Assembly (NCBI GenBank): GCA_038363925.1
Contig: JAQQWL010000011.1
Span: forward strand, 4,650,001-4,714,000
Reading direction: 5' to 3'
Source of the DNA: Apiospora phragmitis
Lineage: Eukaryota > Ascomycota > Sordariomycetes > Amphisphaeriales > Apiosporaceae
Length of the DNA stretch: 64,000 nt
Position 1 is the first letter of the stretch. Each line of letters opens with the position of its first letter. Positions 36,499-48,080 of this stretch are shown piece by piece. A program made the position numbers and the translations under genes. The notes beneath the pieces were generated by a model that saw only the letters and a list, made by a program, of their open reading frames with translations, was not told where the DNA came from and did no database searches.

Positions 36499-37790
36499 AT
36501 GGCCGGTCGCGTGCGACACCCCATCGACGTCGAGGCGCTCGAGAAGTATATTCGCAAACATGTGCCCGAGATCCAGGTACCGCTGGACGTGAAGCAGGTA
36601 AACAAACAAACCCGTCCCCTTTTCGCGACCGAACGAACGAACCGTTTAGGAACTCGGCATCGGCGCAGTCGGCTGACATTCTCTCTTCTTCTTGCTTGAT
36701 GGTATAGTTCGGCTTCGGCCAGTCCAACCCGACCTACCAGCTCACGTCCCCCGACCGACAACGCTACGTCCTCCGCAAGAAGCCGCCCGGCAAGCTGCTG
36801 TCCAAGGCGGCGCACAAGGTCGAGCGCGAGCACCGGATCCTGACGGCGCTGGGCCCGACCGACGTGCCCACGCCCCGGACGTACTGCCTCTGCGAGGACG
36901 CCGGCATCATCGGCACGCCCTTCTACATCATGGAGTTCCTCGACGGTCGCATCTTCGAGGACCCGGCCATGCCCGACGCCTCGTCGCCCGCCGAGCGCCG
37001 CGCCCTCTGGAAGAGCGCCGTCGACACCCTGGCGCGCCTGCACCGCGTGCGGCCGCGCGACGTCGGGCTCGAGAGCTACGGCAAGAGCAAGGGGTTCTAC
37101 GACCGCCAGCTCGCGACCTGGCGCCAGATCTGCGAGGCGCAGGCCCGCGCCGTCGACGCCGACACGAAGAAGCCCGTGGGGCAGCTCCCACACTTCGACG
37201 AGCTGCTGGCCTTCTTCAGCGGCAGCGGCGGCGGCGGCGACAACGATAGTAAAAGGAAGACGAATCAGCCCCGCGACCGCGGCACTCTGATCCACGGCGA
37301 CTACAAGATTGACAACCTGGTCTTCCACCGCACCGAGCCGCGCGTCATCGGGATCCTGGACTGGGAGATGAGCACGGTCGGGCACCCGCTCTCGGACCTG
37401 GCCAACATCATGCACCCATTCTACATCGCGTCCGGCGACGGCAGTAGCGGCAGCAGCGCGATGCGCCACGCGGGCTCGAGCGAGGCCTTCCTCCCCGGCC
37501 GCACCCCGGGCCTGCCGGCGCCCGCGGAGCTCATGGGTTGGTACGCCGCGACGGCGGGCTGGGACCCGCGGCCCGAGATGAACTGGGCCGTCGCCTTCAG
37601 CGTGTTCCGCCTCTCGGCCATCTGTCAGGGCATCGCGGCGCGCGTCGCCACGCGCCAGGCCAGCAGCGAGAAGGCCCGCAACCACGCCGAGGCCATGTAC
37701 CCACTAGCCGAGTTCGCCTGGAGCCTTGTTGAGAAAGAGAAGAAAGGAGGTGGCCAAACTGGCGGCGGCTCTACATTATTCAAACTGTGA
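36499..37790 (+). CDS. APH-fold phosphotransferase, ACAD10/11-type kinase domain
   Basis: Two exons, 36499-36597 and 36708-37790, with a 110-base intron, encode 393 residues of the aminoglycoside-phosphotransferase/choline-kinase fold. Motifs in order are FGFGQSNPTYQL (nucleotide loop), YVLRKKPPGKLL with the ATP-binding lysine, VPTPRTYCLCED, TPFYIMEFLDGRIFEDP, the catalytic loop LIHGDYKIDNLVFH (H229, G230, D231) and the Mg2+-binding GILDWEMSTVGHPLSDLA (D251). This pattern is that of the kinase half of vertebrate ACAD10/ACAD11. In fungi it is a free-standing protein without the acyl-CoA dehydrogenase part. Phosphorylation of hydroxyacyl-CoA substrates is a plausible but inferred role, and the enzyme has not been shown to act on antibiotics. 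A Gly/Ser-rich insert (GSGGGGDNDSKRK) near residues 198-215 is unusual. Exon 2 has almost exclusively G or C at third codon positions, sharply unlike UTP12 next door. Confidence 0.88.
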
Positions 37791-38846
37791 TGTATATCCA
37801 TGGCGAGAAACAGGTTCCCACATGAGTTGGAGAAAAGAAGGCTCTGGTAAAGTATACTGGCTCATGTCACACGTAGTCTCAAAGAAAGATGCATATTGGC
37901 GTGTTTGGCCAAATTTTCCTCCAATAAAGTCAACCTCTTTTAAGTTGTGTTGCTGCTTCGCTCGTACGGGCAAGGTTGGCAATGTCCTAAACCATGATAG
38001 GCCGAGTCCAATCAAGTCACGCGACGCCCCTTGGAGAGAAGTATGACAAGAAGAGACCCATCAAGTATCCAAAAGCTACGCTCAATCTGTATTACTACCT
38101 TATTGAGACTATCTCGTCGCTGTGGTGGGCGGAAAATGCAAACCGTGCGCATATCGTTACGATAGAGTCAGCTGCGCAAAACAAATAGGGGTTTGGGTAC
38201 CAGAATGAGAAAAGATGAATGTCAACGCCTGATGCAAATAAAACCCCCCAACCCATTGAATGATGATCCCCTTCTGTGTGCAAACGAAAATGCATTGCGT
38301 GAAAGCCAACCCATTGTTCAGATCGTGATGAGCGCGCGAGTGGGAGAAGACAGAAACAAAATATGACGAAGCTTTCACTTCAACGCCCCGAACTCCTAGC
38401 AGAAAGTGTATTTATTGCATGGGAAATCAAATGCAGACCATAATAGGACCATGAAAGGCTTCGTGTGCGGTAGCTGGGTGTGCCACTGCGGGGAAACATC
38501 GCACAAGGGGCCGAGAGAGAGGTATCGAGGTCCTCCGTCCCAACACATGGCCGTCGTCAGTAGTTGGTATGGATGGCCATGATGAGCATGGTAAGGAACG
38601 TGGTGTGTGACCAATCTATTTGCCGTGAGACATGATCTGGACACGATGCAGATGTCTATTAACGTAAAGAATTGACGGGTACGGGAGAGGACACAGGATC
38701 CAGACCACCGCACACCCGTCGTAGCCAATTTGCGAGTTGGAGAGGTTGCCGCTCTTGCAGAGAAAATGATATTTCCTTGATCAAGTGCTGCCTGGATTCC
38801 AGTGATGTCTCCAGTATGCACGTCCGCTAGAAGTGTAGATACCATT
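37791..38846. other. Convergent 3' intergenic region
   Basis: The phosphotransferase gene (plus strand) and the RING gene (minus strand) end towards each other across this 1.06 kb. An AATAAA on the plus strand near 37922 and its complement (TTTATT) near 38410 are placed as candidate poly(A) signals for the two genes. No other gene is seen. Confidence 0.5.
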
Positions 38847-41162
38847 CTATGGCGACTGCTGGAAGGGAGCCCGGCTGTCAGGACCTTCATCCAAATCAGG
38901 GGCTTGGTATCCCCATGGCGATCTCCAATCAGAGCGTAGTGGATAGGTCCCGTTATTCGAGACTTCCGAGGAACCCCTTGAGGGGTGGTGACCTCCGACC
39001 TCAGGCCCGGGAAAGGCGGGCGGCGTGTTCAGTTCGAATGCAGGGGTATCTAGAGGCCGGGTCCTGGGCGAAGCACTCGAGAATTGCATCGAGTGCCGCC
39101 CTAAGCTAGCATTGTATTGCCTTGCGAACTGCGACACGTGTTAGCCAATCAAGAGTTCAAAGCCAGAATGTCCTGATCATTGCTCACAGGTGGGTTCGGT
39201 CCTCCAGATGTAGCAGTGTAGGACATAGGCCTTGTCGAAGGTGGGGAGCCTCTAAAACTACCGTGTCGGGCACGAGTTCTTCGACGGCTGTCGTTAAAAT
39301 CCGCCGATGGCGAACGGCGGCCCGGGGAAGTTTGCCATGTCGAACGGAAGCTCGACCCATCAGATCTGCGAAATATCGGAGGTTGATCATACAGCTCAGC
39401 GAAGCTTTGGAGGTATCTATCAGTGAAATTGTTTAAGCGTAGCGGGTGTTCGGACACTTACTTGAGGGCAGTAACCCGGCCGGGATCCGCAGCGCGATTC
39501 TGGGAGCCGGGCTCCCCTCTGGCTTGTCGATGTCCGCCAAAGGCCTGCGACATGTTCCCAAAACCGTGCTGCTGGCGCACGATATGCATCATGGCTTGAT
39601 GTGAGCGTGGGTGACTGTGCTGGGAGAAACTGGGTTCCGAAGGAACCTTATCTCTGCAGTACGGACAACTATCGGATTCCTCAAACCATTTCTTGATGCA
39701 ATGATCGCCGAAAATGTGTTTACACTTGGGAAGTCGGAGGGGTGCCTCGTTAACCCCCTCGGGGTTTTCTACGCCAAATTCGTTGTAACATATAATGCAG
39801 GCTTGGAAAGGTCAACAGCGGCAACATCGAGCGGAGGAAATCCATAGCAACTTACTTCGTTCGCTATCCGTCAATTCGGACAATTCGACGCTTTGTAAGG
39901 ACGCTATGGCACCCTTAGATGCCACTCGCTTGCCCGACACAGTACCCCTCAAAAGCTGCTGTGCTCGGATTCTTTCTTCCGACCCCATATATGCCGGCAT
40001 GAAGCCCATACCGTTGTTGGATGCCACGGCTTCCAGAAACCTGAGCGTTTGTACATCATGCTCAGGATCCGTATCTTCGTCGCTGGACGGTTCTGAGCTA
40101 GATGGTTGGAACCTTGGCCTTCTTGAATGTGCTGGATTTGAATGCATCCCTGGGAGATCTCCCATAGGCGGCGATGATGGCTGGGGCGGCGGTTGCTGAT
40201 GCCTCCCGAATCCCATAGTCACTCGTGCATCTGGAGCTGCAGGTTAGCGTTTGGACCAGACCACTCATAGATTCGTCTTCCTGATATCGCCATAGCAGCC
40301 TACCTTCATGCGAATACCGAACGGCCTCGGTATTCCCGCGGTGTTGTTCGCCAGTGTCCGGTCTTGTGCGTAGTGCAGCATCCATATCTGAGGAACTGCT
40401 GTTGCCGAATGTATGTGTGCTGCATCAGTTAGTAAGTCATTATCCTTCGGCCAAAACCCACGTAGTGCGATGAGAGTCCATTCCCATGTTAACTAACCTG
40501 TGGGGCGCCTGATTTTGCGCCATGGACGAGAAGGGGTGCAAGGCTGGCAATCCAGTAGTACGAGGTACATGCGAGTCGGAACTGTTTCCTTGTGTCGAGA
40601 AGCCTTGGCTATGGTGAGCAGGTACCGAGCCTCCGATTCTGTTCAGGCTGGAAATCGTCGGTGGGTGATGGAATGTTGGTGGTGAATGCATCTGGCTGAG
40701 TGGGTGAGAGTGCCCACCGTAGCTTTCATGATTGTGCATGCGAGGAGGAATGTGAGAAGGGGTCCCGGGATTGGGATTCGACGCGTCAGGCGAAGGTACG
40801 GGCGGGAAACTCGGAGCATACAGAGGAGCCGGTGTTCGAGCGTACGGCGGGTAAAGTGCTGGAGGCCAGCCAAGATGTGGCATTGCCTGCTGTTGATGTG
40901 AATATTGGTGTTGCAGCGGTTGCGGCGGTTGCCACCAACTGCCACTGGAGGTGCTTCCGTGAACAGGATCATAATGCGGTCTCCCACTCATTCGAGAAGA
41001 TGCGCCTAAGCCCTGACTTTGATGTTGCTCTGATGCTGTTGCTGCAGCTGCGGCACGCATCGCAGGACATGGCGAGTGGTGTTGAGGCATCGTGTCCGGT
41101 AGTAGGCGTGTTGGCTCCGAAGGTGACCGGTGCATCACGAAATCCATGGCTGAGGGATCCAT
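38847..41162 (-). CDS. RING-finger protein, putative E3 ubiquitin ligase
   Basis: Six exons fit: 40498-41162, 40304-40419, 39856-40236, 39462-39801, 39188-39416 and 38847-39128. The introns are about 45-78 bases and every junction is in frame, giving about 670 residues. The first 260 residues are disordered, rich in His, Pro, Ser and Gln. The middle carries an acidic stretch (SSSEPSSDEDTDPEHD). The RING lies at about residues 389-436: CIIC, then LPKCKH, GDHCIKKWF and CPYC. At the fifth metal-ligand position, where Cys or His is usual, there is Gly (G419), with His two residues later. The C-terminal 200 residues are again disordered (RRSDGSSFR, SRRRTRARHG). The RING implies ubiquitin transfer, but substrate and location are unknown. 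Intron 3 ends in AAG. The frame is also open without a stop for about 110 bases upstream of the chosen ATG, so another first exon is possible. No transmembrane segment is visible. Confidence 0.85.
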
Positions 41163-41575
41163 GGTTGTCGGAGAAGCGTCGAGAGCGGCAGTTTTGGGGG
41201 CGGAACCCGACGCTCTCGTATCTGCTGTTGGCGTAGTCGGCCCACGTAACTGAACGGTGTCGTGTAAGTGACTTTATGTCCGTTCCTGTCCCTCGATGGC
41301 TTATACGCTCTTTCTGGCCTTCCTCGAGTCTTGCTGGCCGTTGACCTTATTGTTTCCCAAACCAGCCTGTTATTGTGCGAATGGAAGTGCAGGAGATTTG
41401 GCGAGATTCAACCTGCGACAGTTTTACTCCAGGCAAAGACGGGGTCTGTCGCACCACACTACCAGGTATTTGGGCGGCGATCACGGATTGAAGGGGAGGG
41501 GCTCCCCGGTCGTTTGCCAAGACAAGGCGGGTTAGTCGGCGATAAGAGGTTGGGTTGCAAGCAGCCAGCGTCGAC

Positions 41576-41606
41576 TGAACTGGACTGGACTGGACTGGAC
41601 TGGACT
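41576..41606 (+). repeat. (CTGGA) pentanucleotide repeat
   Basis: Five successive CTGGA units, flanked by one imperfect unit on each side, lie about 0.4 kb upstream of the RING start. This is a simple tandem repeat with no known role. Confidence 0.85.
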
Positions 41607-41995
41607 TGGACGGGACCGACGGAGGGGTAATTTGTGGCCGGCGTACTCTCGCGTGCTTCGATGTCACAATGCTGACTTGGACTGAATCACTAGGAGCGAA
41701 CGTGATGCCAGCTCAGGACCTGTCATGCACCGCACAAGTCTGTGTGGGGATGCAAGGTCACGAGGATGGACAGGTCTAGGCAATACTGGGATATGGAATT
41801 CTTTCTTATTGATACCTTTGGCAGGCTGATTGTGACACAACAATGAGTGTAGAAGTGATCATAGGCGAGGGAGAGGGACAAGTTGAGATGGAGGGGATCG
41901 ACGTGGAAACCGGATGGTCCAGGCCAGGTCAGAACCACATCAAAGTGAGCGGAGGGGGGCGGGACGAGGAGTGTGGTGATATGATGGACAAGAGG

Positions 41996-42080
41996 TATCC
42001 GGAAGGGAGAAAAAGAGGGAAAGAGGGAGGGTGTGGAGAGAGGGATCAAGAGGAAGAGGGAGTGGGAGAGTGTGAGAGCG
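41996..42080 (-). promoter_or_regulatory. Polypurine/polypyrimidine tract upstream of the RING gene
   Basis: For about 85 bases the plus strand is nearly all purine (gggagaaaaagagggaaaga and gaggaagagggag segments), so the RING-gene strand is pyrimidine-rich. Similar CT-rich tracts lie upstream of the FlbC-like and UTP12 starts, so this is a candidate core-promoter or leader element for the RING gene, about 0.85 kb away. The assignment is inferred from position and composition only. Confidence 0.4.
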
Positions 42081-42094
42081 TTAGTCAGGTTAAC

Positions 42095-42120
42095 GGATAG
42101 GTAGATAGGTAGGTAGATAG
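42095..42120 (+). repeat. (TAGG/TAGA) tetranucleotide repeat
   Basis: The string ataggtagataggtaggtag is an imperfect tetranucleotide array of about 26 bases. Related (TAGG)n strings occur elsewhere in the window, for example near 55735. Confidence 0.75.
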
Positions 42121-42601
42121 GTCAATAGATTCGAGGTAGAAGAAGACGAGGAAAGGTTGGAGTACTTTGAATCAAGGATGGATGGAGGGGAGGTCTCTCT
42201 CCTGTCTTCTCGTTCGCTCGCACTCTCCCTTAGCCTTGGGCAAGTAAGGAAGAAGAGAAGTAAGTGACAGCCCGGGAGTGGTTGGCGAACTTTAGTCGCT
42301 CTGGATTACTCTGCTAGGACAAGGACAGCCAGCCTGCGACTGAGCGGAGAGAGACGGAGAGAGGGAACATGGACGGAGACCAAATAGATGAGACCATAGA
42401 CACCTATTGCAAGTAACATGTATTTTGTCAAGCAAGTCTCAGTCGGGCGTATCTACCCGCAAATAAGATGCCCAGAGCCGGAGCCAGAGCGACAGCCAAA
42501 GTTTGGACTGGTAGGTAGTTTCAAGCAGGTCGGCCCAGTAGAGAATAGGTGGTAGTGTAAGAGGCAGACAAGTTAGGTACTAAGTGAGGGGTGCGAAGAG
42601 C

Positions 42602-42646
42602 AAGAGCCATAGCTAGAGCCAGAGCCAGAGCGAGAGCCAGAGCGAA
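42602..42646 (+). repeat. Imperfect hexanucleotide (AGAGCC/AGAGCG) array
   Basis: About seven units of agagcc, agagcg or tagagcc occur in succession. A shorter related patch sits at about 42473-42498 (agagccggagccagagcgac). This is low-complexity DNA outside any gene. Confidence 0.75.
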
Positions 42647-42745
42647 GGAGCAGAGTTCCCGGCCTGGGTGGGCTTGATGTAAGAACGTCTGTCTGTCTGG
42701 TACATTGCACATTACATGCCCCCATGCATACAGTAAAGTACGTCT

Positions 42746-42767
42746 TGTACGTACGTACGTACGTACA
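42746..42767 (+). repeat. (GTAC)n palindromic tetranucleotide repeat
   Basis: Five GTAC units follow each other, so each strand reads the same. The array can extrude as a short cruciform, but no function is indicated. Confidence 0.85.
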
Positions 42768-45700
42768 TGCAAGGATGCCGAAAGGGCTATGAAAAGTACA
42801 TGTCGTCCATCCTCAAGGGTTTCTCGCCTTTCATGCCTGGCCCTGCCTTGCTACTAGTAGTAGGACGTAGGTATGTAGTGATTGATCATTGACCGGTCCC
42901 ATGAAGAGAGGGAGTCTGCCCTGGGGTCCCGGGTCCAAAAAAACAAAACAAAAAAGGCGGCGTTTACAACCACAGGGAAATGGGGCACCAAACAACATAA
43001 GTTAGGCTTTCTAGCAACTCTGGGCATGTTACTTGCCTTATCAGCAGCCGGCCGTATTGTCAGTGCCAATACGGTGCACAACTGGAACATGGCATGTTGG
43101 CTTGATGGCTAAAGTGCATGCTAAAAAATGGGTGCACATTCATTCCAAAAAGGACCGTACAGGGGAGCATGGGAATGCATGAGTGGGCGAGGAGGGGTGA
43201 GCGAGCAAGCAGCAGGACGGACGCGATGCTTGCTTTGCTTTGCTTTGGAGTTGGAATGCGCCCAAGAAAGTTGTTGGTTTTCCTTCACCCCTCCTCGACT
43301 CCAGTGCCGGTGCAAGTCCCAGTCCCCAGTGGTCATGTCCTGACTTTTTAGTCTCGTGCGTCGGTTTCGAGCCCAGCCCATCACCGAGCGGTAATGATGA
43401 GCAAATGAGAAGAAACGGAGGCGTTTGGAGGGACAGCACAAGCAGAAAAGACTGCCTGAATGGTCCGTCATACTCGTCTCGGCCAATGCAACGGAACCCA
43501 TGTGACAAGAACCAAAAAAGAAGTGGAAGATAAGAGGCCAAACACACTTGTGGCTGCTGGCCCTTTTTTGCTCCACGGACCCCTCGTCTGGCCTGGTTTG
43601 GTGCATGATACGGATACTGCAAATGTATTGTGTGCCTGGCCTGAACCACCAACAGCCGAAAAGCCGTTATTAGTATTATCATCATCATCATTATCGTTAT
43701 TACATGGCGACATATATAACACATCAACAGCAGCACCCGGCATGCTTCATCGCCATGGGCGAGAGGACCCCCGTTTAGGCGTCTTTTCAGGGTGTACTTG
43801 TCATTGGCTCACCGGCTACCCTCAGCTTTAGGTATTGCAAAGAGCGGGATGGGATGCCCTTGTCAACTATGAGCAACAACCAAAAAAGTGGTCTTCAGAC
43901 TGGTAATCCGCATAAGCTTGCAACAGGCCGTATTCAGTTCACACCTAGTGGTGGCCATGCTTTTCCGCCATCTTTCTGCTACCTACTTGGCCGGGCTCCT
44001 TTATTCAGCCGCCCAAGGCAGGCGCATACGAGCATCCAGATTGCTGAATCCCAGGGTAGGCCGCATGCAGTTGATGGGAAACGGTGGGGGAGGAGAAATG
44101 AAGCTGCGTCGTCCCGGGTCGTCATCCTGAACCACGAAACGCTTCATCTTGATGACCCAGTCGTAGGACGGTCAGGTCATATATGAGCCGGTCCGGTCAT
44201 TTCAATTTCAGGCTCGCCCAGCTAGGTCACTTGCTTCTCATTTAGTAGGACTTGGTTGTATGACTTGGGTTACGAGAAAGCAAGAGAAGTAACGACGTAC
44301 GTAGTAGTACGTGTATTCAGCTCAACGGCTTAATCTGGGAGCCCCAGCAAGATTGAATGAATTGGCTAACATGGGCATCGGAAACATACCGCACCACCCT
44401 GCCGCCACCACCACCACCACATCCAAATAGCCAGAAGAGCAATGTGCTCCGGGTGGCCACCGGGCTGGTCGCTCGCCTATCGGCCACCACAAGATAACTC
44501 AGATTCTCCATTAGATCTGACTCATTCTCCATGCGACTCGTCGATTTCTTTCCTTCTTTTCTCCTCTTCCTGACAATACTTGGCAGCCTGTCTGCCTCTG
44601 CCTCCGCCTCTGCTTCTGAACCGGACTCACCGGGTTGCCTTGTGCATTGGTTTGTTGCTGAGACCGACTGACTGACTTGCGGTCTCGGACTGGAGTTTGG
44701 CTACATGTTGTGCTGGGTGACTTTCATATTTATTCCCATATGGGAGTCCGAGTCCGGAAGCTATCAGGTCAGGCAGGTGATTTGAACCAACTCTTAACTC
44801 AACTTCAGAGTCAGAGTCAAGCCGACACCGAGGAAGTAAGTACATGCGTGCGCAGGCTGCTCTTCGTTCGTTCTCAATCGGCTTCGGGTCTTATCCGATA
44901 AGGCAGAGCGACCCGGCCTGCTTGGTCTTGACGCAGTCGGGCAAATGTAAAAAACGATGCTTACCTGGCTGGACCTGGCCTGACCGTCCGTGACTCCGTG
45001 GCACCTTGACGGCCTCTACTGTGCTTTGACGTTGCGTTACGACTACGCCTCATAATAATCCAGGCCAGCGAAACTGACGAAACTTGGCATCGGGGAAAAC
45101 TATTCGGAGGGGGGGTGTGTTCGTCTTTACCTCTTATGCATAAGTTCTCATCATCATGAGACTCGTTCTTTTTTTTATACTCCACCAACAAGATGCCAGC
45201 CTTGGGCGATGCCAATGCTAATTCCATCAAACGTAATACGTTACTATCACTGTAGTATTCATTCGCCAGAAGCTGCCAAGTTGAGTCGGTGCTCGAGAGT
45301 TGATTGGAGGATTCGGAAGTCGGGCCTTGTGGTTCTTGGAAGGTTTCTCGTCCATGAAACACGGCCACTGGTCAACCACTGGACTGATCGACCCCAGGGT
45401 TGACAGTATCCGTACATGTACCGACATACTTAGTTGCCTTACACACAGAAAGTTGTTATTCTAGTCAGTTATATCATCTTGGTTGGACTGGTTGATTCAT
45501 GGATGTCGCAACTTCTGGCCGAGTCGGGAGGGCGCTCCTCAACAACTCTAACAAAGCAAGTGTGTGTATTTATTCGGTGGAATGTCCACCTCGTTTCGTT
45601 ATATGACACAGAGTCGATCTCACTTCAGACTCTATCCTACCCCGGAACTGTCGGCATCTACAGGTCACCTATTCTCTCAATGTGTATGCAATTCGCCAAC

Positions 45701-48080
45701 AAACACCCCAACAGCTACCGCCGCAAGCATCGTCACTTGAAATTCCATTGTCGGAGCGGGGACCGACCTGCTAACCCTGGAAGTGGGAATCAACCTAAGC
45801 ATGCAATCAAGGGCCGCCGAGCAACATCCCAACCTGAACATTGTCCGACCCTACACACGAGAGAGACACACACAGCATTCCTCCCGGCCAAGATACATAG
45901 TTATTTTTGCGTCAACTTTGTTGACTAATGGACTATGAATTCCTTAAACAGCGTTTGTATTCGCTTTTTTCCCCCTTCCTTGTCTCCAAGCCACACCCAC
46001 ACCTCCTTGCTTGGGGAGGCAGAAATCCAGGAAAAGAAAAGAATCCCGGGCAGATGCTGCGTACAAAGGGACCCCTACACCGCATCCCTCGCTCCATCAC
46101 AACCCCCGCCCTGTATCTATATGGCCATGATAACCGGCTTTGCATACCACTGATCATACGCTCTAACTCGACTGCGACCCAACGACAGCTCCTCTGGCTA
46201 ACGGTAGCATCTTTCATGCGATCGAAGAGCCCCCCCCAAAATTGCAGGCTTACTTACCTGTCGCATGGCACTATGGTATCGTTGCTCTTCAACCGACCAT
46301 TGCACAGGACCCGTCCATTCTGCGCCACCAGGACTACGTAAGTACCTACTCTGTGCCGTTTTCACTATTGAATTACTATATTAGCAACGTAGTCAACCGC
46401 CAGCCTTGTCGATAGTTGGAACCCTTGACCCTGCGGTCTGTCCTCAAGAGATGACATATCCCTTAACTCAAAGACCCAGTCTGGCAATTCAAGACGACTC
46501 GAGTGTGGTTGCAAATAAGGAAGTTGTGTCTCGTAATTTTCAACTGTACCAGATGATATTCCGTAATGTCCCCGGATGCCGTGTGCCATCAAATCGCTGG
46601 CGATACACTACTTGTGCGTCTTTATCTGGAGCCGTGCACTGCCAGGTCTCTTTCTCTAGCCCGTGTAATCTGTAAGCACCCCATCGAGGCTGAAAGACAG
46701 CGTGGTGGAATCAGAATCTGGAAGCATGATGAAGAAAACCACCGCGGGTGTCTCCCTAAGAAGCGATTGTCGTAGCCATAAAGAATCCCCCCCTCCCCGG
46801 TGAACAACAGACCGGCTAATGCTAGGCAGAACAACTATATTCATAACTACCACCGTTCGGGGGCTGAGGTTCTCTCTGGTGGTTATCGTTGGCTTATTCT
46901 ACAGATGGCTTGGATATCTGGGCTCTCGAAGTGCAGGTATCTAGTCCATAACGAGATGAAACTACTCACCATGTTCAAGATCTATGGTATTTGCAAGTCT
47001 GCTTCTTGCTAACACACACGTAGTTGACAGAGTGCGGCTCCGAAATGGGACACCAGGCTCGACAACAAGGTGAGGAGGAAACGGGATAGTATGCAGATCG
47101 TATCTACCACATACTGTATATATGCCCCCAGAGACGACAAACTATCAGCATATCGTGCGGTTCTTTCTAGTTAGGTCAAAATGCCTCCCGGTACGTGCAT
47201 CCAGGTAGGTAGATTTACGAGACTCGCCTTACGGCGTAGGCTGTCTCTACCTATTCGCTCCCTTCTCACCTAGGTATAACCAACGAACGTGTTATGGGAA
47301 ACACACTCTTAATTAAATTCTGGCTATACGATACGCATGTAGACTTGGACATGTGAAGAGGGATTGATGTCGGCGCTCTGCCTCACGGAGATGTAGCTCT
47401 CGGCTCTCTTACCTCCCTCGCAACCGATGCTGTTGCCGCCCATAAAGACGCGGTACACTTGGCTAGCTCGCCCACTTCCCCCGTTAATGACATTGATACT
47501 TGCTGGGGAGACCCAATCGGCAATAGGACACTGCCGGGAAGACGAAAAATAAGCGCCTTACAACCATAAGCCCCAGTGGCATGATGACAGAGAAAAGTCT
47601 TCAGAAGGCCTTCGACGGCTACCTCATAATCGCAGTCACCCATCACTCATGAGATTATGTAACTACACACCTCTCGCCCTCACCTCTTCCTGCAGTATCG
47701 GGAGTAATCATGTGGTATCAACAAAGGCATACAACACATAGCAACGGCCCAGTCTAATGTGGAGAAGGCGCCCAGCCAGGCAGGGTGGTCGTCTTTCTGC
47801 TACAGCACTCACTCGTCTGACTAGCTTCCCCTAAGGGGGGCGTTGCTCCGAATGTATCGTAATGTTGTTCTCGTTTCTCATGCTTATTTCCTAACCACGA
47901 TGCTCTACTTGACATGATCAAACCCTGGACCGCAAGGGGGCACCGTGGGCCTTGTTCTGGCTTTCATTCGTTACAAACGATACACGAGCCCCCCAGTATC
48001 TATAGCCGCGTCGTCCGACCTTAAGAATGGACCGCCCCATAGGGCGCATACAAGCTGCCCAAGTCTGTTTCTTCATTCAT

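Larger units (their letters stand above)
41163..48080. other. Gene-free interval, 6.9 kb, upstream of the RING gene
   Basis: No recognisable gene lies between the RING start codon and the APC2 stop codon. The part nearest the RING gene (41250-42200) carries short tandem repeats and a purine-rich plus strand, listed separately. Further right there are unrecognised frames of up to 198 codons (43140-43736 on the minus strand, 45434-45928 on the plus strand). Overlapping frames on the opposite strand and biased composition make them poor candidates. No tRNA was found. Confidence 0.5.

Noticed and set aside
36477..37685. 402-codon minus-strand frame over the phosphotransferase gene
   Set aside because: It mirrors the GC-rich codons of the real gene on the other strand. 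Its product is Ala/Arg/Gly/Val-rich with no motifs, while the plus strand has intact kinase motifs.
43140..43736. 198-codon minus-strand frame as a gene
   Set aside because: It is overlapped by a 161-codon frame on the same strand and several on the other, and it has no family motif or plausible exon context.
44760..44860. Possible tRNA B-box (GGTTCAAATC) on the minus strand
   Set aside because: No A-box at the right distance and no cloverleaf pairing could be found.
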